Source of the DNA: an uncultured Chlamydiaceae bacterium
Lineage (GTDB): Bacteria > Chlamydiota > Chlamydiia > Chlamydiales > Chlamydiaceae
Direction of reading: 5' to 3'
DNA: 64,000 bases
NCBI GenBank assembly: GCA_937884635.1
Contig: CALGBW010000044.1
Location: 1 to 64,000 of the forward strand
In this document: positions 8,509-17,488 of the stretch, in pieces
Layout: each line of letters opens with the position of its first letter
How positions within the stretch are numbered: position 1 is the first letter of the stretch
Notes under the pieces: generated by a model
What the model was told of the DNA's origin: nothing
The model's input: only the letters and a program-made list of their open reading frames with translations
Database searches by the model: none
Position numbers and translations under genes: made by a program

Positions 8509-8773
8509 TTACATACCCCATGTGGCAATGTTCAGAGCAGCATTAACATCTTGCCACAGTGTGTGCAACGGTGTTTGCTATGTCTAAAATGTGGCTGCAA
8601 TTACGGCAGGTCTGCGATGTATAAGCAGAAGGAATGGCGACAACCTGAACACTATTAGCCTTGTTCTTGTATTCAAGGAAAGAGCGGAGTTGATAGAAAT
8701 TCCAAGAGTTACTTCTCCTACGGAACTTCTTGTTGCGTTTCTTGGAGTTCATAAAACACGGCTCAAGGAAACC
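8509..8773 (-). pseudogene. Remnant of IS605-family TnpB (OrfB), C-terminal zinc-ribbon part, frameshifted
   Basis: The minus strand encodes RRRSNSWNFYQLRSFLEYK, then AIPSAYTSQTCRNCSH, a typical TnpB C-terminal sequence including the first CxxC of the zinc ribbon. The second knuckle, RCTHCGK, is found in another frame at 8553-8570, and the terminal DVNAALNIATWGM in the third frame at 8509-8550, ending in TAA. Two small indels within about 25 bases therefore broke the gene. Upstream, the frame meets a stop within seven codons of the first ATG, so the N-terminal RuvC-like part is gone. TnpB is an RNA-guided nuclease of IS605 transposons; this copy must be dead. Confidence 0.85.
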
Positions 8774-9189
8774 CTAAACTCTTTAGCTTCGGGGAGGAAT
8801 TGAACTATTTAATATGAATTGAAAAGTCTCAGTGAAAAATAAAATTATTTCTTATAAATCTACACATCTTAACTTATTCTTAATAAGTAATTTTTCTTTT
8901 ATTTAAGAATAAGAACCTGGCTTTTGAAATGTTTGGATAAAAGAAAGAGGAATAGCCCTTTGGTTTACTAGAGAAAGTATAAGATAGGGGTGTATTTTTC
9001 AATTTTTTAGGTAAGGCGGTGCTCTCTTAGAATATAAATATATATAAAAATTTCTTTAAAAATGAGAGCTATTTACTAGCATATGTGATACCATGTTTCT
9101 CCTGTAAGAAAGGTGCGGAGATTACTTTTGATAAGTTAACTTCGATTTTCTACAATTTTTAATCCAAAAGTTTTCCATAGACAGGTTGT
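8774..9189. other. Spacer with IS-end-like motif and AT-rich promoter region
   Basis: Just beyond the tnpB remnant, GGGGAGGAATTGAAC (8793-8807, plus strand) resembles another IS605-type right-end terminus whose 5' arm has decayed. It recurs as AAGGAATTGAGC at 13731-13742. The remaining 350 bp are AT-rich with no open frame worth calling and should contain the promoter of the gene at 9190. Confidence 0.4.
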
Positions 9190-10800
9190 ATGGTGTCAAT
9201 CGTAAAACAAGAGCCCAGAAACATATCCTCCTTACCAGCGGGCTCTTCTGAAGAAGCTAAGATTTGTGATACGCTTGCTAGAAGAGTGCAGTTGGCTAAG
9301 ATGGCATCATTAGTCTCGGCTCTTGTTTTTGCTGTGATCCTGCTGACTTTTGTCCTTGTCCTTGCCATTCCAGGTGCACCTGTTCTGTATTCTCTGGTTC
9401 TGGGTGCTTCCCTTCTTGTCACAGGGGTCGCTACAATCCTTTTTATCTGTGCTTATATCAGAAGTGTAAGGGTTCTATTAAACTGTTTTTCAAAGGAAAC
9501 TCAAGTATTAGCTAAATCTTTAAAAAACATGTCTAAAAAGCTTTCTAAGATACAAGTGCAAGATTTCTTGTCAGCACCTGTTGCTTATGAAAAACTCCCA
9601 CCTCCGATCCCCCTGAAAAAAACAGTAACAAAGCCTACGGGTGAAGAAGAGGAATTGTGTAAGAATTTGTTAGCCCACCTCACAGGGGAGTTTTCCAAAA
9701 TCCAGCAAGGGGGTAGTGAGACTTCTGCATTGCTATCTGCCAAGGAACAAAAAATAGCAGACGAGGCAGCTAGGAAATTCTCTGTTATTTGTGAAGGAAT
9801 TGAGTTCCTCGTGAAAAGGTTACACAATGGAGAGCCGGTTCTTACAGCCGCGGAATGCTCTAAAATGTTTTTGTGGTGCAATCCCTTTTCCCATCCATTA
9901 TTAAAAATTACACGCAATATGCGTCTTTTGTTTGGTGGGGATGATGGGGGAACATGGTTGTGCTCTGCTATACAAGATCCCGTTTCTGTTGCTAGACCTT
10001 TGCTGAGGTTATTAGAATTAGTGAAGGGTAATGAGGGTAACCCAACAAGGCATCAAGGATTGCTCATAGGTATTAACCTTCTTCTTACTGGATGGTGTCT
10101 AAACAACCCTGATTGGAATCAGAGACTTCTTCAGTCTATTAAAACTTCTGTTTCTAGTGATAAACAGGAACAGGTTGTGAAGATGTTGTCTTCGGGGAAT
10201 ATTCTAGGAGCTTTATCTCTAGTGTTATATTCCGGTGCTCCGAATATTTTAATCGTTCAGGAACAACCAGCGTCTAAATTGCCTTTCGAAGAAATTGACC
10301 CTGGAAGAGTTTGTAGGGCTTCTACGCAGTTATCACAACTCTTGCAAAAAGCTGATAGAGAAAAAACGGATAAAGGTTATGCACAAGATTGTGATGCCGT
10401 CTTTGCAGAGATGGGGTTTGTTCTTCCTTCGGGGCGTTTATCATTGGTGAGACAGGTAGTTTCGCGTAACTCTAAATTGCTAGGGGGACTGGCAAAAGCA
10501 CGTCAGTTTTTTGTTGAGCATCCGCCTTTCCAAGTAGAGAAAGTTGTTGCGTTTCTCAGTAGTTTACGTAAGGCTACACCGTTACAGTCTCGTATTAAGG
10601 GGTATATTTTTGCTGAAGAGTTAGAAGCTTTTGGATCGTTATTGTCTAACCTGATTCTCGGAGCCTATATCAGAGGGGTTCTCTCTCATAACCAACTAGA
10701 AGAATTAAGGTATATTTTGGATTTAACTTCGAACGATCAGCTTGAAGAAATTATTAGGCAGAAACAACTAGTTAAAAACTGCCTACCTGCTCTTTTCTAG
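9190..10800 (+). CDS. Large hypothetical protein with Inc-like bilobed membrane domain
   Basis: Encodes 536 residues. Residues about 38-95 form two long hydrophobic segments separated by a short turn (AIPGAPVLYS), the bilobed pattern of chlamydial inclusion-membrane proteins. The remaining 430 residues are soluble, helix-rich and have no catalytic motif I recognise. Features include KMFLWCNPF, LLIGINLLLTGWCL and a Leu-rich C-terminus. Start ATG 9190 (MVSIVKQEP). The gene stands alone with its own promoter region and ends inside a terminator. A type III-secreted inclusion or host-facing protein is an inference from topology only. Confidence 0.7.
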   Translation: MVSIVKQEPRNISSLPAGSSEEAKICDTLARRVQLAKMASLVSALVFAVILLTFVLVLAIPGAPVLYSLVLGASLLVTGVATILFICAYIRSVRVLLNCFSKETQVLAKSLKNMSKKLSKIQVQDFLSAPVAYEKLPPPIPLKKTVTKPTGEEEELCKNLLAHLTGEFSKIQQGGSETSALLSAKEQKIADEAARKFSVICEGIEFLVKRLHNGEPVLTAAECSKMFLWCNPFSHPLLKITRNMRLLFGGDDGGTWLCSAIQDPVSVARPLLRLLELVKGNEGNPTRHQGLLIGINLLLTGWCLNNPDWNQRLLQSIKTSVSSDKQEQVVKMLSSGNILGALSLVLYSGAPNILIVQEQPASKLPFEEIDPGRVCRASTQLSQLLQKADREKTDKGYAQDCDAVFAEMGFVLPSGRLSLVRQVVSRNSKLLGGLAKARQFFVEHPPFQVEKVVAFLSSLRKATPLQSRIKGYIFAEELEAFGSLLSNLILGAYIRGVLSHNQLEELRYILDLTSNDQLEEIIRQKQLVKNCLPALF

Positions 10801-10812
10801 TAGGCAGTTTTG
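10774..10812. terminator. Bidirectional terminator between the 536-residue gene and adk
   Basis: AAAACTGCCTAC, a 13-base loop and GTAGGCAGTTTT form a perfect 12-bp stem with A/T runs on both flanks, between two convergent genes. The TAG stop of the plus-strand gene is inside the loop/right-arm junction. Confidence 0.85.
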
Positions 10813-10820
10813 ACAGTAGA

Positions 10821-11456
10821 TTATTGAATTAACTGCAAAATTTGTTGGGAAACCTCTTGAGAGGGTAATTCTGCTGAAATTCTATGTAGTTTCCCGAGCT
10901 TCTCATAATATTCTATGAGCGGTGACGTGGATTCTTTGTATATTCGTAATCGTTCAAGAACCGTCTCTGGATTGTCATCGGAGCGTCTTGTAAGAGGCAC
11001 ATGGCAGGAAGGACAGTCCGTAATCTGTTGAGATTGGTTAAACACGAGTTTGCATTGAGGACAGATATAGCGAGAGCAAATACGCTGAACAATAGTCTGC
11101 TCGGAAGCTTCTAAAAGAATTACCTGATAATTTGGGTAATATTCATCTAGAAAGGGCTGTAATAGAGAAGCTTGATTGAGGTTTCTAGGTATCCCGTCTA
11201 AGATACAACCAGAACCACATATTTCTAGTCTTTCTTTAACGAGTCCAAAAACAACTTCATCGGAGACTAATAAACCTTTATCTAAATATGCCTTGGCTTG
11301 TGTTCCAAAAGGAGACCCTTGATTGATCGCTTCTCGTAATAGGTCACCAGAGCTAATATGAGGTAAACGGGTAGATTGAGCCAAATATTGTGATTGAGTT
11401 CCTTTACCAGAACCTGGGGGACCCATCATGATATAAAAAGGATAAGTTTTTGACAT
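10821..11456 (-). CDS. adk: Adenylate kinase
   Basis: Encodes 211 residues. It interconverts ATP + AMP and 2 ADP. The P-loop is MMGPPGSGKGTQS, the AMP-binding region ISSGDLLREA, and the LID carries a zinc knuckle (CPQCKLVF and CPSCHVPL) followed by TRRSDDNPETVLERL. A four-cysteine LID is the long, zinc-binding type. The longest frame begins with GTG 11468, but ATG 11456 (MSKTYPFYI) fits the usual short N-terminus. AAGGA at the upstream end is too near the GTG. Its position matches CT128, but its neighbours here are two Inc-like genes. Confidence 0.94.
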   Translation of the reverse strand: MSKTYPFYIMMGPPGSGKGTQSQYLAQSTRLPHISSGDLLREAINQGSPFGTQAKAYLDKGLLVSDEVVFGLVKERLEICGSGCILDGIPRNLNQASLLQPFLDEYYPNYQVILLEASEQTIVQRICSRYICPQCKLVFNQSQQITDCPSCHVPLTRRSDDNPETVLERLRIYKESTSPLIEYYEKLGKLHRISAELPSQEVSQQILQLIQ

Positions 11457-11624
11457 AGTTCTACGCACATTTCCTTGTTAAGGGTTGATTACTTTTTAAT
11501 GCTTAGAGTGAGGAGAAAGGAAATGTGCCCAGGGGCGATTGTAATCCGAATGTCGGATAGATGCAACGGATTATTTACGCCCTAAATGTTGTAAATGGGA
11601 CACGGTTTCTGGAGTAGACTTAGC

Positions 11625-12146
11625 TTATTGAGGCCAAACGCATCGGGTTAAAAAAGTTAGCCAATTAAATCCTTCTAACTGTAGATGGCGCTCTTTTAAT
11701 AAAGAAACTTCTTTCTGTAATCTAGCTTGTTCTTTAAGAAGATTTTTCTCTACTTCTAGACTTTTTTTCTTTTCTGCCTCTAATTGCTTAATAGATTCTT
11801 TGGCTAGTAAAAGAACAGATTCACCTATTTCGAGTAACCTTTCTTCGTTAGCAGACTTTCTTTTCATGGTTAGAAGAGCAATGCCAAAACTACTCATGGC
11901 AATACCTAAGGCAGCTAAAGCTGCACCTATACCCATCACAACATTAACAGCGAGCATAGGAATAGTAAGAGACAGAATCAAGCCACCGGAAACAAGAAAT
12001 AGGCAGCCTATTGCTAATAGAAAAATTCCTGTCGTTTTACTTGCCGCACGCTCAAGGTCATCCCTTGAAAGGTTGAGTTTTTTACAAAATTGATCCAAAG
12101 TGCTGCTAGTATTGTCAGAGCGTATTGGTAAAGACATTCCAGTCAT
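11625..12146 (-). CDS. Probable inclusion-membrane protein with coiled coil
   Basis: Encodes 173 residues. A soluble N-terminus of about 40 residues is followed by two hydrophobic segments (residues 40-65 and 68-95; GIFLLAIGCLFLVSGGLIL and GIGAALAALGIAMSSFGIAL). A long charged heptad-like helix follows (SIKQLEAEKKKSLEVEKNLL onward). Bilobed membrane domain plus cytosolic coiled coil is the layout of IncA-class proteins, which can present SNARE-like helices to host vesicles. The name is not assigned because sequence identity to IncA is not evident. Start ATG 12146, or ATG 12137 a few codons later. It is monocistronic. Confidence 0.7.
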   Translation of the reverse strand: MTGMSLPIRSDNTSSTLDQFCKKLNLSRDDLERAASKTTGIFLLAIGCLFLVSGGLILSLTIPMLAVNVVMGIGAALAALGIAMSSFGIALLTMKRKSANEERLLEIGESVLLLAKESIKQLEAEKKKSLEVEKNLLKEQARLQKEVSLLKERHLQLEGFNWLTFLTRCVWPQ

Positions 12147-12261
12147 ATAAGAGGCCTATAGGTTAACGACCCTAAAGAGGGTACATGAGGCTTTTTAAAA
12201 AGAAAAGAAAAGAGTGTGATCGTTTAAAATAAATAAAAAAAGTTTTTAATTATGAGTGACA

Positions 12262-12289
12262 TGTGATCATGATAGAAATCATGATCACA
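12262..12289. terminator. Inverted repeat downstream of lpxD
   Basis: TGTGATCATGA, a 6-base loop and TCATGATCACA form a perfect 11-bp stem just after the lpxD stop. About 20 bases further on the minus strand a T-rich tract follows. It is probably the lpxD terminator; the palindromic half-sites (TGATCA) could also be a protein site. Confidence 0.5.
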
Positions 12290-12299
12290 TATTGGGAAC

Positions 12300-13367
12300 T
12301 TATTGATCAGAGTGGACTTTTCCCCATTCTTTAACTAATTGTTCTAATTGATGCACACGTTCTTCTAATTTAGGGAGATTACGAATTTTAGCAATTTGAC
12401 GATGAATTTCTTGATAGGATCTAGCTGGAGCTCCTCCATAAATACCAGGGGAGACAATAGATTTTGTAACGCCGGTTTGAGCCATCATAATCACATGATC
12501 GGCTATGCAAATATGACCTATAATCCCTGCTTGCCCGCCGATGATCACATGGTTTCCAATTTTTGTTGAGCCGGCTATCCCTGCCTGCGCAACAATCATG
12601 CTATGTTTACCTACTTCTACTTGGTGAGCTATTTGAACTTGGTTATCGATTTTTGTTCCCTCATCAACGCATGTGGCTTTGAAGCGCGCTCTATCTATAG
12701 TTGTATTAGCTCCAATTTCAACATCATCCTTTATGACAATACTACCTAAATGTTTCAGGTGTTGGTGTTGACCGTGAGCGTTAGTTATATAGCCAAACCC
12801 ACATGACCCTACTACTGCTCCAGGTTGAATAATAACGCGCTTACCTATTGCAACTTTTTCTCTTACAACTACATGAGGGTGTATGTAAGTTTTATCTCCT
12901 ATAGTGGAATAGGCGCCAATGAAACTACCCGCTCCAATATGTACTTGAGAACCAATTTTGGCATACTGACCAACCACGACATAGGGTTCTATGCATACAT
13001 CATCTTCTATGGTGGCTGTAGGATGAATAACGGCTGTAGGGTGAATACCTACAAACCCTGAAGTAACTGGTGGAATAAAAAGTTCAATACACTTTTGGAA
13101 AACTTGAGAAGGGGATTCATTGGTTATTAATAAGTTTTTATTGAGCCCCGCATGTTTTTGTGCCTGTGTTTTAGAAACAATAATAGCTCCAGCGTGTGTA
13201 GTTTTAAGAAAATGAGCATATTTCTCATTATCTAAAAACGTCACGTGATGTGCTTCAGCTGCGCTAATATCTTCTATCCCTGTAATAAGAGTATCCAAAT
13301 TTCCTATAGCATCAACTTGTAGGAACTCAGCTAATTGTTGAAGGGTGTATGCAGTGTGTTGGGACAT
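12300..13367 (-). CDS. lpxD: UDP-3-O-acyl-glucosamine N-acyltransferase
   Basis: Encodes 355 residues. LpxD adds the second acyl chain to UDP-GlcN in lipid A synthesis. An N-terminal uridine-binding domain (to about residue 100) precedes a left-handed beta helix made of hexapeptide repeats ([20 protein letters not shown], onward to [16 protein letters not shown]). The catalytic His region reads [16 protein letters not shown]-terminal helix ends in [14 protein letters not shown] 13367 (MSQHTAYTL) is chosen over an upstream in-frame ATG because AAGGA is 7 bases before it. In other chlamydiae lpxD follows ompH directly, but here about 425 bp with a terminator lie between. Confidence 0.95.
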   Translation of the reverse strand: MSQHTAYTLQQLAEFLQVDAIGNLDTLITGIEDISAAEAHHVTFLDNEKYAHFLKTTHAGAIIVSKTQAQKHAGLNKNLLITNESPSQVFQKCIELFIPPVTSGFVGIHPTAVIHPTATIEDDVCIEPYVVVGQYAKIGSQVHIGAGSFIGAYSTIGDKTYIHPHVVVREKVAIGKRVIIQPGAVVGSCGFGYITNAHGQHQHLKHLGSIVIKDDVEIGANTTIDRARFKATCVDEGTKIDNQVQIAHQVEVGKHSMIVAQAGIAGSTKIGNHVIIGGQAGIIGHICIADHVIMMAQTGVTKSIVSPGIYGGAPARSYQEIHRQIAKIRNLPKLEERVHQLEQLVKEWGKVHSDQ

Positions 13368-13792
13368 GAAGATTTCCTTAGTTCTTAAATTATCAAAATA
13401 CACGATAGGCTATGAGCGTTGTTTTGGAAAGGGAGGAGACTCACGGCATCTTACTAGATAGAATAAAAAACTTTTTCTTAACTATCCTCAATATACTAAG
13501 CGCAATTGTATTTAGCAAGATGTTGCCGAGAAGTAGGTTAGAAGAGTCCATATTTGAGAAATAGTGTTGCAAGCCTTGTTAAAAACACGAAATGTCTTTC
13601 CCAGCATCAGGACTTGTTCGTCAGTGGGGAGCAGTTTAATCTGCAAAGTCAATTTCATGACTCAAAGATACGAAATAATTTAGAATGGTCCATCTCTTTG
13701 AAAGAGATAATTATGTTAAGTCTAACAAAAGAAGGAATTGAGCTATTTATATGAAAAAGAATAAGACCGCTTGATGCGATCTTATTTAGGAA
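13368..13792. other. Spacer between ompH and lpxD
   Basis: A spacer holding the ompH terminator (13750-13787) and presumably an independent lpxD promoter. A plus-strand frame at 13554-13754 has no ribosome site or recognisable product and is not called. AAGGAATTGAGCTATTTA (13731-13748) closely matches sequence next to the tnpB remnant at 8797-8814. Confidence 0.45.
13750..13787 (-). terminator. Rho-independent terminator of ompH
   Basis: On the minus strand AATAAGA-T-CGC, a 5-base loop and GCG-G-TCTTATT form a stem with one mismatch, followed by TCTTTTTC. It begins a few bases after the ompH stop. Confidence 0.75.
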
Positions 13793-14332
13793 TTACTTAC
13801 TGTTTTCAAATGCTTCATTTAAAGCTTTGATAACAGAATCAGTTTGATCTGCAGCGGATACAGAGGCAAGGACGGAGTCTTCATTGAGGATTATATGTAA
13901 TCCTTCACGTGCACGAACGATTTCAGAAGCTTTTTTAACTTCTTCTAAAAAGTACTGTAGTCGCTTCATTTGATGCTGGTTTAAAATTTGATAATACTGG
14001 GATTGTAGAGTGTTGTACTCTCCAGAAAGTTCTTCAAATTTCTTTCTCAGTTCTTCTACAGCTTCAGAAGAAAGACTTTCCATATAGTCTTCATTATTGA
14101 TTTTTCCATAGAGAGCAGATAATTCTTCCTCAACTTTCTCTACATTTTTTGAGAATTTGCTTTTCATAGCTTCAAAATCTGCAGCTTCTTTTTTCCCTAA
14201 AGCTGAATCTTCAAAGCAGCGTTTGATATTAACAACACCAACGATTCCTGAAGAAGAAGAGGACGGTGTACAACTAGCCGTTGGTGCTAAAGACAAAAGC
14301 AGTAAACAAGAAGAATAAAATAATTTTTTCAT
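13793..14332 (-). CDS. Periplasmic chaperone Skp/OmpH family
   Basis: Encodes 179 residues. An N-terminal signal peptide (MKKLFYSSCLLLLSLAPTAS) precedes a short beta strand (GIVGVVNIKRCFEDSALGKK) and a long charged helical hairpin, the jellyfish-tentacle layout of Skp. Skp escorts unfolded outer-membrane proteins to the BAM machine, and bamA is directly upstream on the same strand. The signal-peptide end TASC might be a poor lipobox. The gene corresponds to CT242. A 340-bp gap separates it from bamA. Confidence 0.88.
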   Translation of the reverse strand: MKKLFYSSCLLLLSLAPTASCTPSSSSSGIVGVVNIKRCFEDSALGKKEAADFEAMKSKFSKNVEKVEEELSALYGKINNEDYMESLSSEAVEELRKKFEELSGEYNTLQSQYYQILNQHQMKRLQYFLEEVKKASEIVRAREGLHIILNEDSVLASVSAADQTDSVIKALNEAFENSK

Positions 14333-14674
14333 ATTTTTGTCCCTGAATAAAGTAATATATGACTATTGCTGCCGTAACTCCTACGGCTAAGGCCAATAGG
14401 CCTGAGGCTTAATTCTGCTGCCATGACCCCCAGTCGGGTGGCTTAAGACTTTTCCATTATTTTTTTGTCAGAGAGGTATACAAACGCCTCTAAGCGAATG
14501 TTTGCCATATGCTTAAACCATTGCACGTTTTCGCACATCTTTATCTAAAAATCTACATCCTGACATTTTAGTGTGCACCTCACACCTTTTAAAGACTCCA
14601 GGAAATACATACAAGAGCCTAGCGAGAAATATAATTTCTATGACTAGGCTATCACATGTATTTAGGTCCTCTAT
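14333..14674. other. Structured, GC-rich spacer between bamA and ompH
   Basis: Within this AT-rich spacer, 14365-14447 is markedly GC-rich and contains nested inverted repeats: CCGTAACTCCTACGG, AGGCCAATAGGCCT, and GACCCCCAGTCGGGTGG. The two halves (GCTGCCGTAACTCCTACGGCT and GCTGCCATGACCCCCAGTC) look like an imperfect tandem duplication. It could form a structured leader for ompH or attenuate read-through from bamA. A 17-codon frame at 14359 is not called. Confidence 0.4.
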
Positions 14675-17056
14675 TTAGAAGACTCCGCCTAAAGCAAAGA
14701 AGAAGCGCTGCGAAACATCTATTTTCTTCCCATCAAATACTTCTGTTGGACGGAATGGCCATCCGAATCCTAGCATGATAGGAACACTGTTCATTACATC
14801 AAATCGCAATCCAAATCCGGCACTACCACACAAGTCTTTGAAATGAATACGATACTCTTCCAACCCTATGAAACCAGAATCTAAGAATACAAAGGCGCTA
14901 ACATTAGGTTGAGAAATCAAAGGATACTGAAACTCTTCAGTTAGCAACAGGGAAGAGAGTCCTCCTTTAGGCTCCGTTTCAGAGAACTTGGGTCCTATGA
15001 TAAAAGGTTTATAACCACGAACAGTTGTTTCTCCCCCTAAGAAGAAGCGCTCACTCATAGGAATGCCATCAACGGAAGTATCACTAAAGGGCTTAAGGAA
15101 TTTGGCTTCGCCCTTAATTTTCAAAACTCCCTTATGCGTGAGTTTTCGATATATGGAACTGTTTATGGTTAATTTTGTGAAATGATAAGTACCACCTAAA
15201 CCAGATACTTCAAAATTCACGACACCACGAACCCCTGCAGCTGGAGTTCTCGGATTATCAACAGAGTCATAATTGATGTTAAACCCTGTCGCAGATACAA
15301 AACCTTTATTGTTTTTTACATCAGGGCCTTTACTTGACGCTGTATTTCCGCCCTTCATGTGTAATTCTGTTTGGCTTCCTCTGTAGTATACGCCATATTT
15401 TAATCGCTCATTTAGAATATATGTCGTGCTTACGTTTCCACCATATGTTTCTACAGAATATTCTTTTGATAAAGCCTTATTAATAGATTTATCTAACTCT
15501 AAGCCAAAGATCCATGGTGTATTTAAAAAGTGTGGCTTTGTCCACTTAAGAGTGTAATCAGTGACTTTATCTCCGAAGTTAGCCTTTAAGAAAAGATATT
15601 CACCGCCTCCTCTAAGGCTGCGAAATCCTTTTTTAGGGATATTGCGGATACCCAATAAATCAAAGTTGCTTTCGGAAAGCTCTACACCTCCGAAGAGATT
15701 GTCTAGAGAACTAAATCCTAGGAATAGTCCTAGATTTCCTGTGGTCGTCTCTTTAACTTCAATGAAAATATCTCTGTATTCGTCAGCATTGTCCAAAGGG
15801 TCTAACTGGGAACGCACAGTATAGACGCTTACACTCTGGAAATATCCTGTATTACGTAAACGTTGCTCTGTGTCTTCCAACTTCAGTTTATTGAAGGTAT
15901 CGCCCGGGAATAAAGTAGCCTCATGGAGGATGACATTGTGTTTGGTTTGAGTATTCCCAGTAACTTTAATGAGCCCAACTTTATAAGGTCGCCCTTCACT
16001 CACTTGGTACGTCAAATCGTAGACGGGGCGGTTAGGATGAGGAAGAAAGTGTACGTCTACATTCGTATTGATGTACCCATACTTTGCATATACATTCTTA
16101 ATTTTTTGTGCCCCATCCCAAATAGTATCGGGACGATACAGGCTATTAGGACCTACGGATAGTTGTTTTTCTACTAAGCGTCTAGGAAGAACGGAAAAGC
16201 CCTCAATATGTACGTGGCCTAATGTATACAATTCACCGCGATCGACCTTAAAACATAAATGAATGCTTCCGTCTTCATCGATGGTTCGCACAGGAGAAAC
16301 AACAGCATCTGCGTATCCTAAATTATGCAGATAATTCGTAATGGCAAGGGAGTCTTGTTCGACAAGGTCAGGATGATAAATCCCAGCACCGGTAAACCAA
16401 CTTGTCGTTAAGGAGTAGGGTTTAGTAAAAACTAATTCTTTAATATCTGCTTTTTCTGATGAGGTAAGTCCGTCTATTTGTAAGGTTTTGACTCTTCCTT
16501 TAGGACCCTCATGAATAGACACGTATATATCAATGTAACCACGGCGTTCGTTATGTTCTAATTCATATTGCACGTCAATTTCAAAGAAGCCATTTTTTAA
16601 ATAATGGGTACGGAGCTCATCTACATTTTTCAAAAATGCTTCACGATCAAAAGGATCTTTTTCGTATAACTGCAAAGTCTTAACGATTTTATGATTAGGG
16701 ATCCCTTTATTGCCCTTAATGCACACTTTTCTGATTACGGGTTTAGGTACTAAAGTTAAGGTGATAAAGGCTTTCCCATTTTGAAACTCGACCTTAGGAT
16801 CAACACGATCGTAATCTTGGGCTAGTTTTTTCAAGTCCTCATCAAAATCATTCGCAGAGAATAAGGAACCACACTTTGTTTTTAATTGAGGCGGACAGCT
16901 TTTGCTATCCGAAGACTCACCAGTTGTTGTGATGATAATAGACTCAACAATGGAATAACCCTCTTTTACATATTCTTGTGCATATATTGCGCTAGGAACA
17001 CTAGCCAAAGAAAAGAGAAGAAATTGAAGAAGGCATCTATTTCTCATGTTGAACAT
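14675..17056 (-). CDS. bamA: Outer-membrane protein assembly factor BamA (Omp85)
   Basis: Encodes 793 residues. BamA folds beta-barrel proteins into the outer membrane. A signal peptide (to about AIYAQ, residue 26) is followed by about five POTRA domains, with GNKGIPNHKIVKTLQLYE, LRTHYLKNGFFEIDVQYELE, LGYADAVVSPV, YAKYGYINTNVDVHFLPHPN and TEQRLRNTGYFQSVSVYTV as recognisable repeats. The C-terminal barrel has SERFFLGGETTVRGYKPF, the conserved VRGY lid-lock motif, and ends in Phe (FFFALGGVF), the usual barrel signature. Start ATG 17056 (MFNMRNRC); a second ATG follows three codons later. It corresponds to CT241 and stands next to the skp/ompH-lpxD group as in most bacteria. Confidence 0.96.
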   Translation of the reverse strand: MFNMRNRCLLQFLLFSLASVPSAIYAQEYVKEGYSIVESIIITTTGESSDSKSCPPQLKTKCGSLFSANDFDEDLKKLAQDYDRVDPKVEFQNGKAFITLTLVPKPVIRKVCIKGNKGIPNHKIVKTLQLYEKDPFDREAFLKNVDELRTHYLKNGFFEIDVQYELEHNERRGYIDIYVSIHEGPKGRVKTLQIDGLTSSEKADIKELVFTKPYSLTTSWFTGAGIYHPDLVEQDSLAITNYLHNLGYADAVVSPVRTIDEDGSIHLCFKVDRGELYTLGHVHIEGFSVLPRRLVEKQLSVGPNSLYRPDTIWDGAQKIKNVYAKYGYINTNVDVHFLPHPNRPVYDLTYQVSEGRPYKVGLIKVTGNTQTKHNVILHEATLFPGDTFNKLKLEDTEQRLRNTGYFQSVSVYTVRSQLDPLDNADEYRDIFIEVKETTTGNLGLFLGFSSLDNLFGGVELSESNFDLLGIRNIPKKGFRSLRGGGEYLFLKANFGDKVTDYTLKWTKPHFLNTPWIFGLELDKSINKALSKEYSVETYGGNVSTTYILNERLKYGVYYRGSQTELHMKGGNTASSKGPDVKNNKGFVSATGFNINYDSVDNPRTPAAGVRGVVNFEVSGLGGTYHFTKLTINSSIYRKLTHKGVLKIKGEAKFLKPFSDTSVDGIPMSERFFLGGETTVRGYKPFIIGPKFSETEPKGGLSSLLLTEEFQYPLISQPNVSAFVFLDSGFIGLEEYRIHFKDLCGSAGFGLRFDVMNSVPIMLGFGWPFRPTEVFDGKKIDVSQRFFFALGGVF

Positions 17057-17488
17057 TATCGTTTTCCCTCAAAAGAAGTTTGCTCGTCGATGTGTTATTT
17101 TATGGCAAAATACGAACTATAAACTGCTAATAGTCATAGTCTCTTTTCATGATAAATAGCCAACATTTTCCGTAGATCAGCTATTTTTTATACAATTTTT
17201 TTTGTTCCTAGGCATATTGAGGAACGATGAACGGCTCTAAAACAGTCCTCTGGATGATAAATAATCAATCATTAGAAAGCACGACAAAAAGGGTACCTGA
17301 CTGATTGAGCGCGAGGAGGGTTTAAAAAGAAAAAAGAAAGCAGCCTTTCTCTTATGATCCGGGGGAGAACTTAGGAAAGACTGCGGAAGATTATATAAAT
17401 AAGAGCTTCCGCCTAAGAGAATGCCTAAAGGTTGTTTTTCTGCAAAGCGAAAAAGGGTTCACAGCACACTCTCGGGTGTATTTTGAAA
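17057..17488. other. Spacer between the IncB-like gene and bamA
   Basis: A 430-bp spacer. At 17370-17417, CTTAGG...GCGGAAG, a 16-base loop and CTTCCGCCTAAG form an interrupted stem that may terminate the upstream Inc operon. An AGAAAG/CTTTCT hairpin lies at about 17335-17352. T-rich sequence at 17180-17215 should carry the bamA promoter. No gene is seen. Confidence 0.45.

Noticed and set aside
13554..13754. 66-codon plus-strand frame in the ompH-lpxD spacer
   Set aside because: No ribosome site, no recognisable product, and its end lies in the repeat-like motif and ompH terminator area.
14359..14412. 17-codon frame MTIAAVTPTAKANRPEA
   Set aside because: Too short, no ribosome site, and the DNA is better explained by overlapping hairpins.
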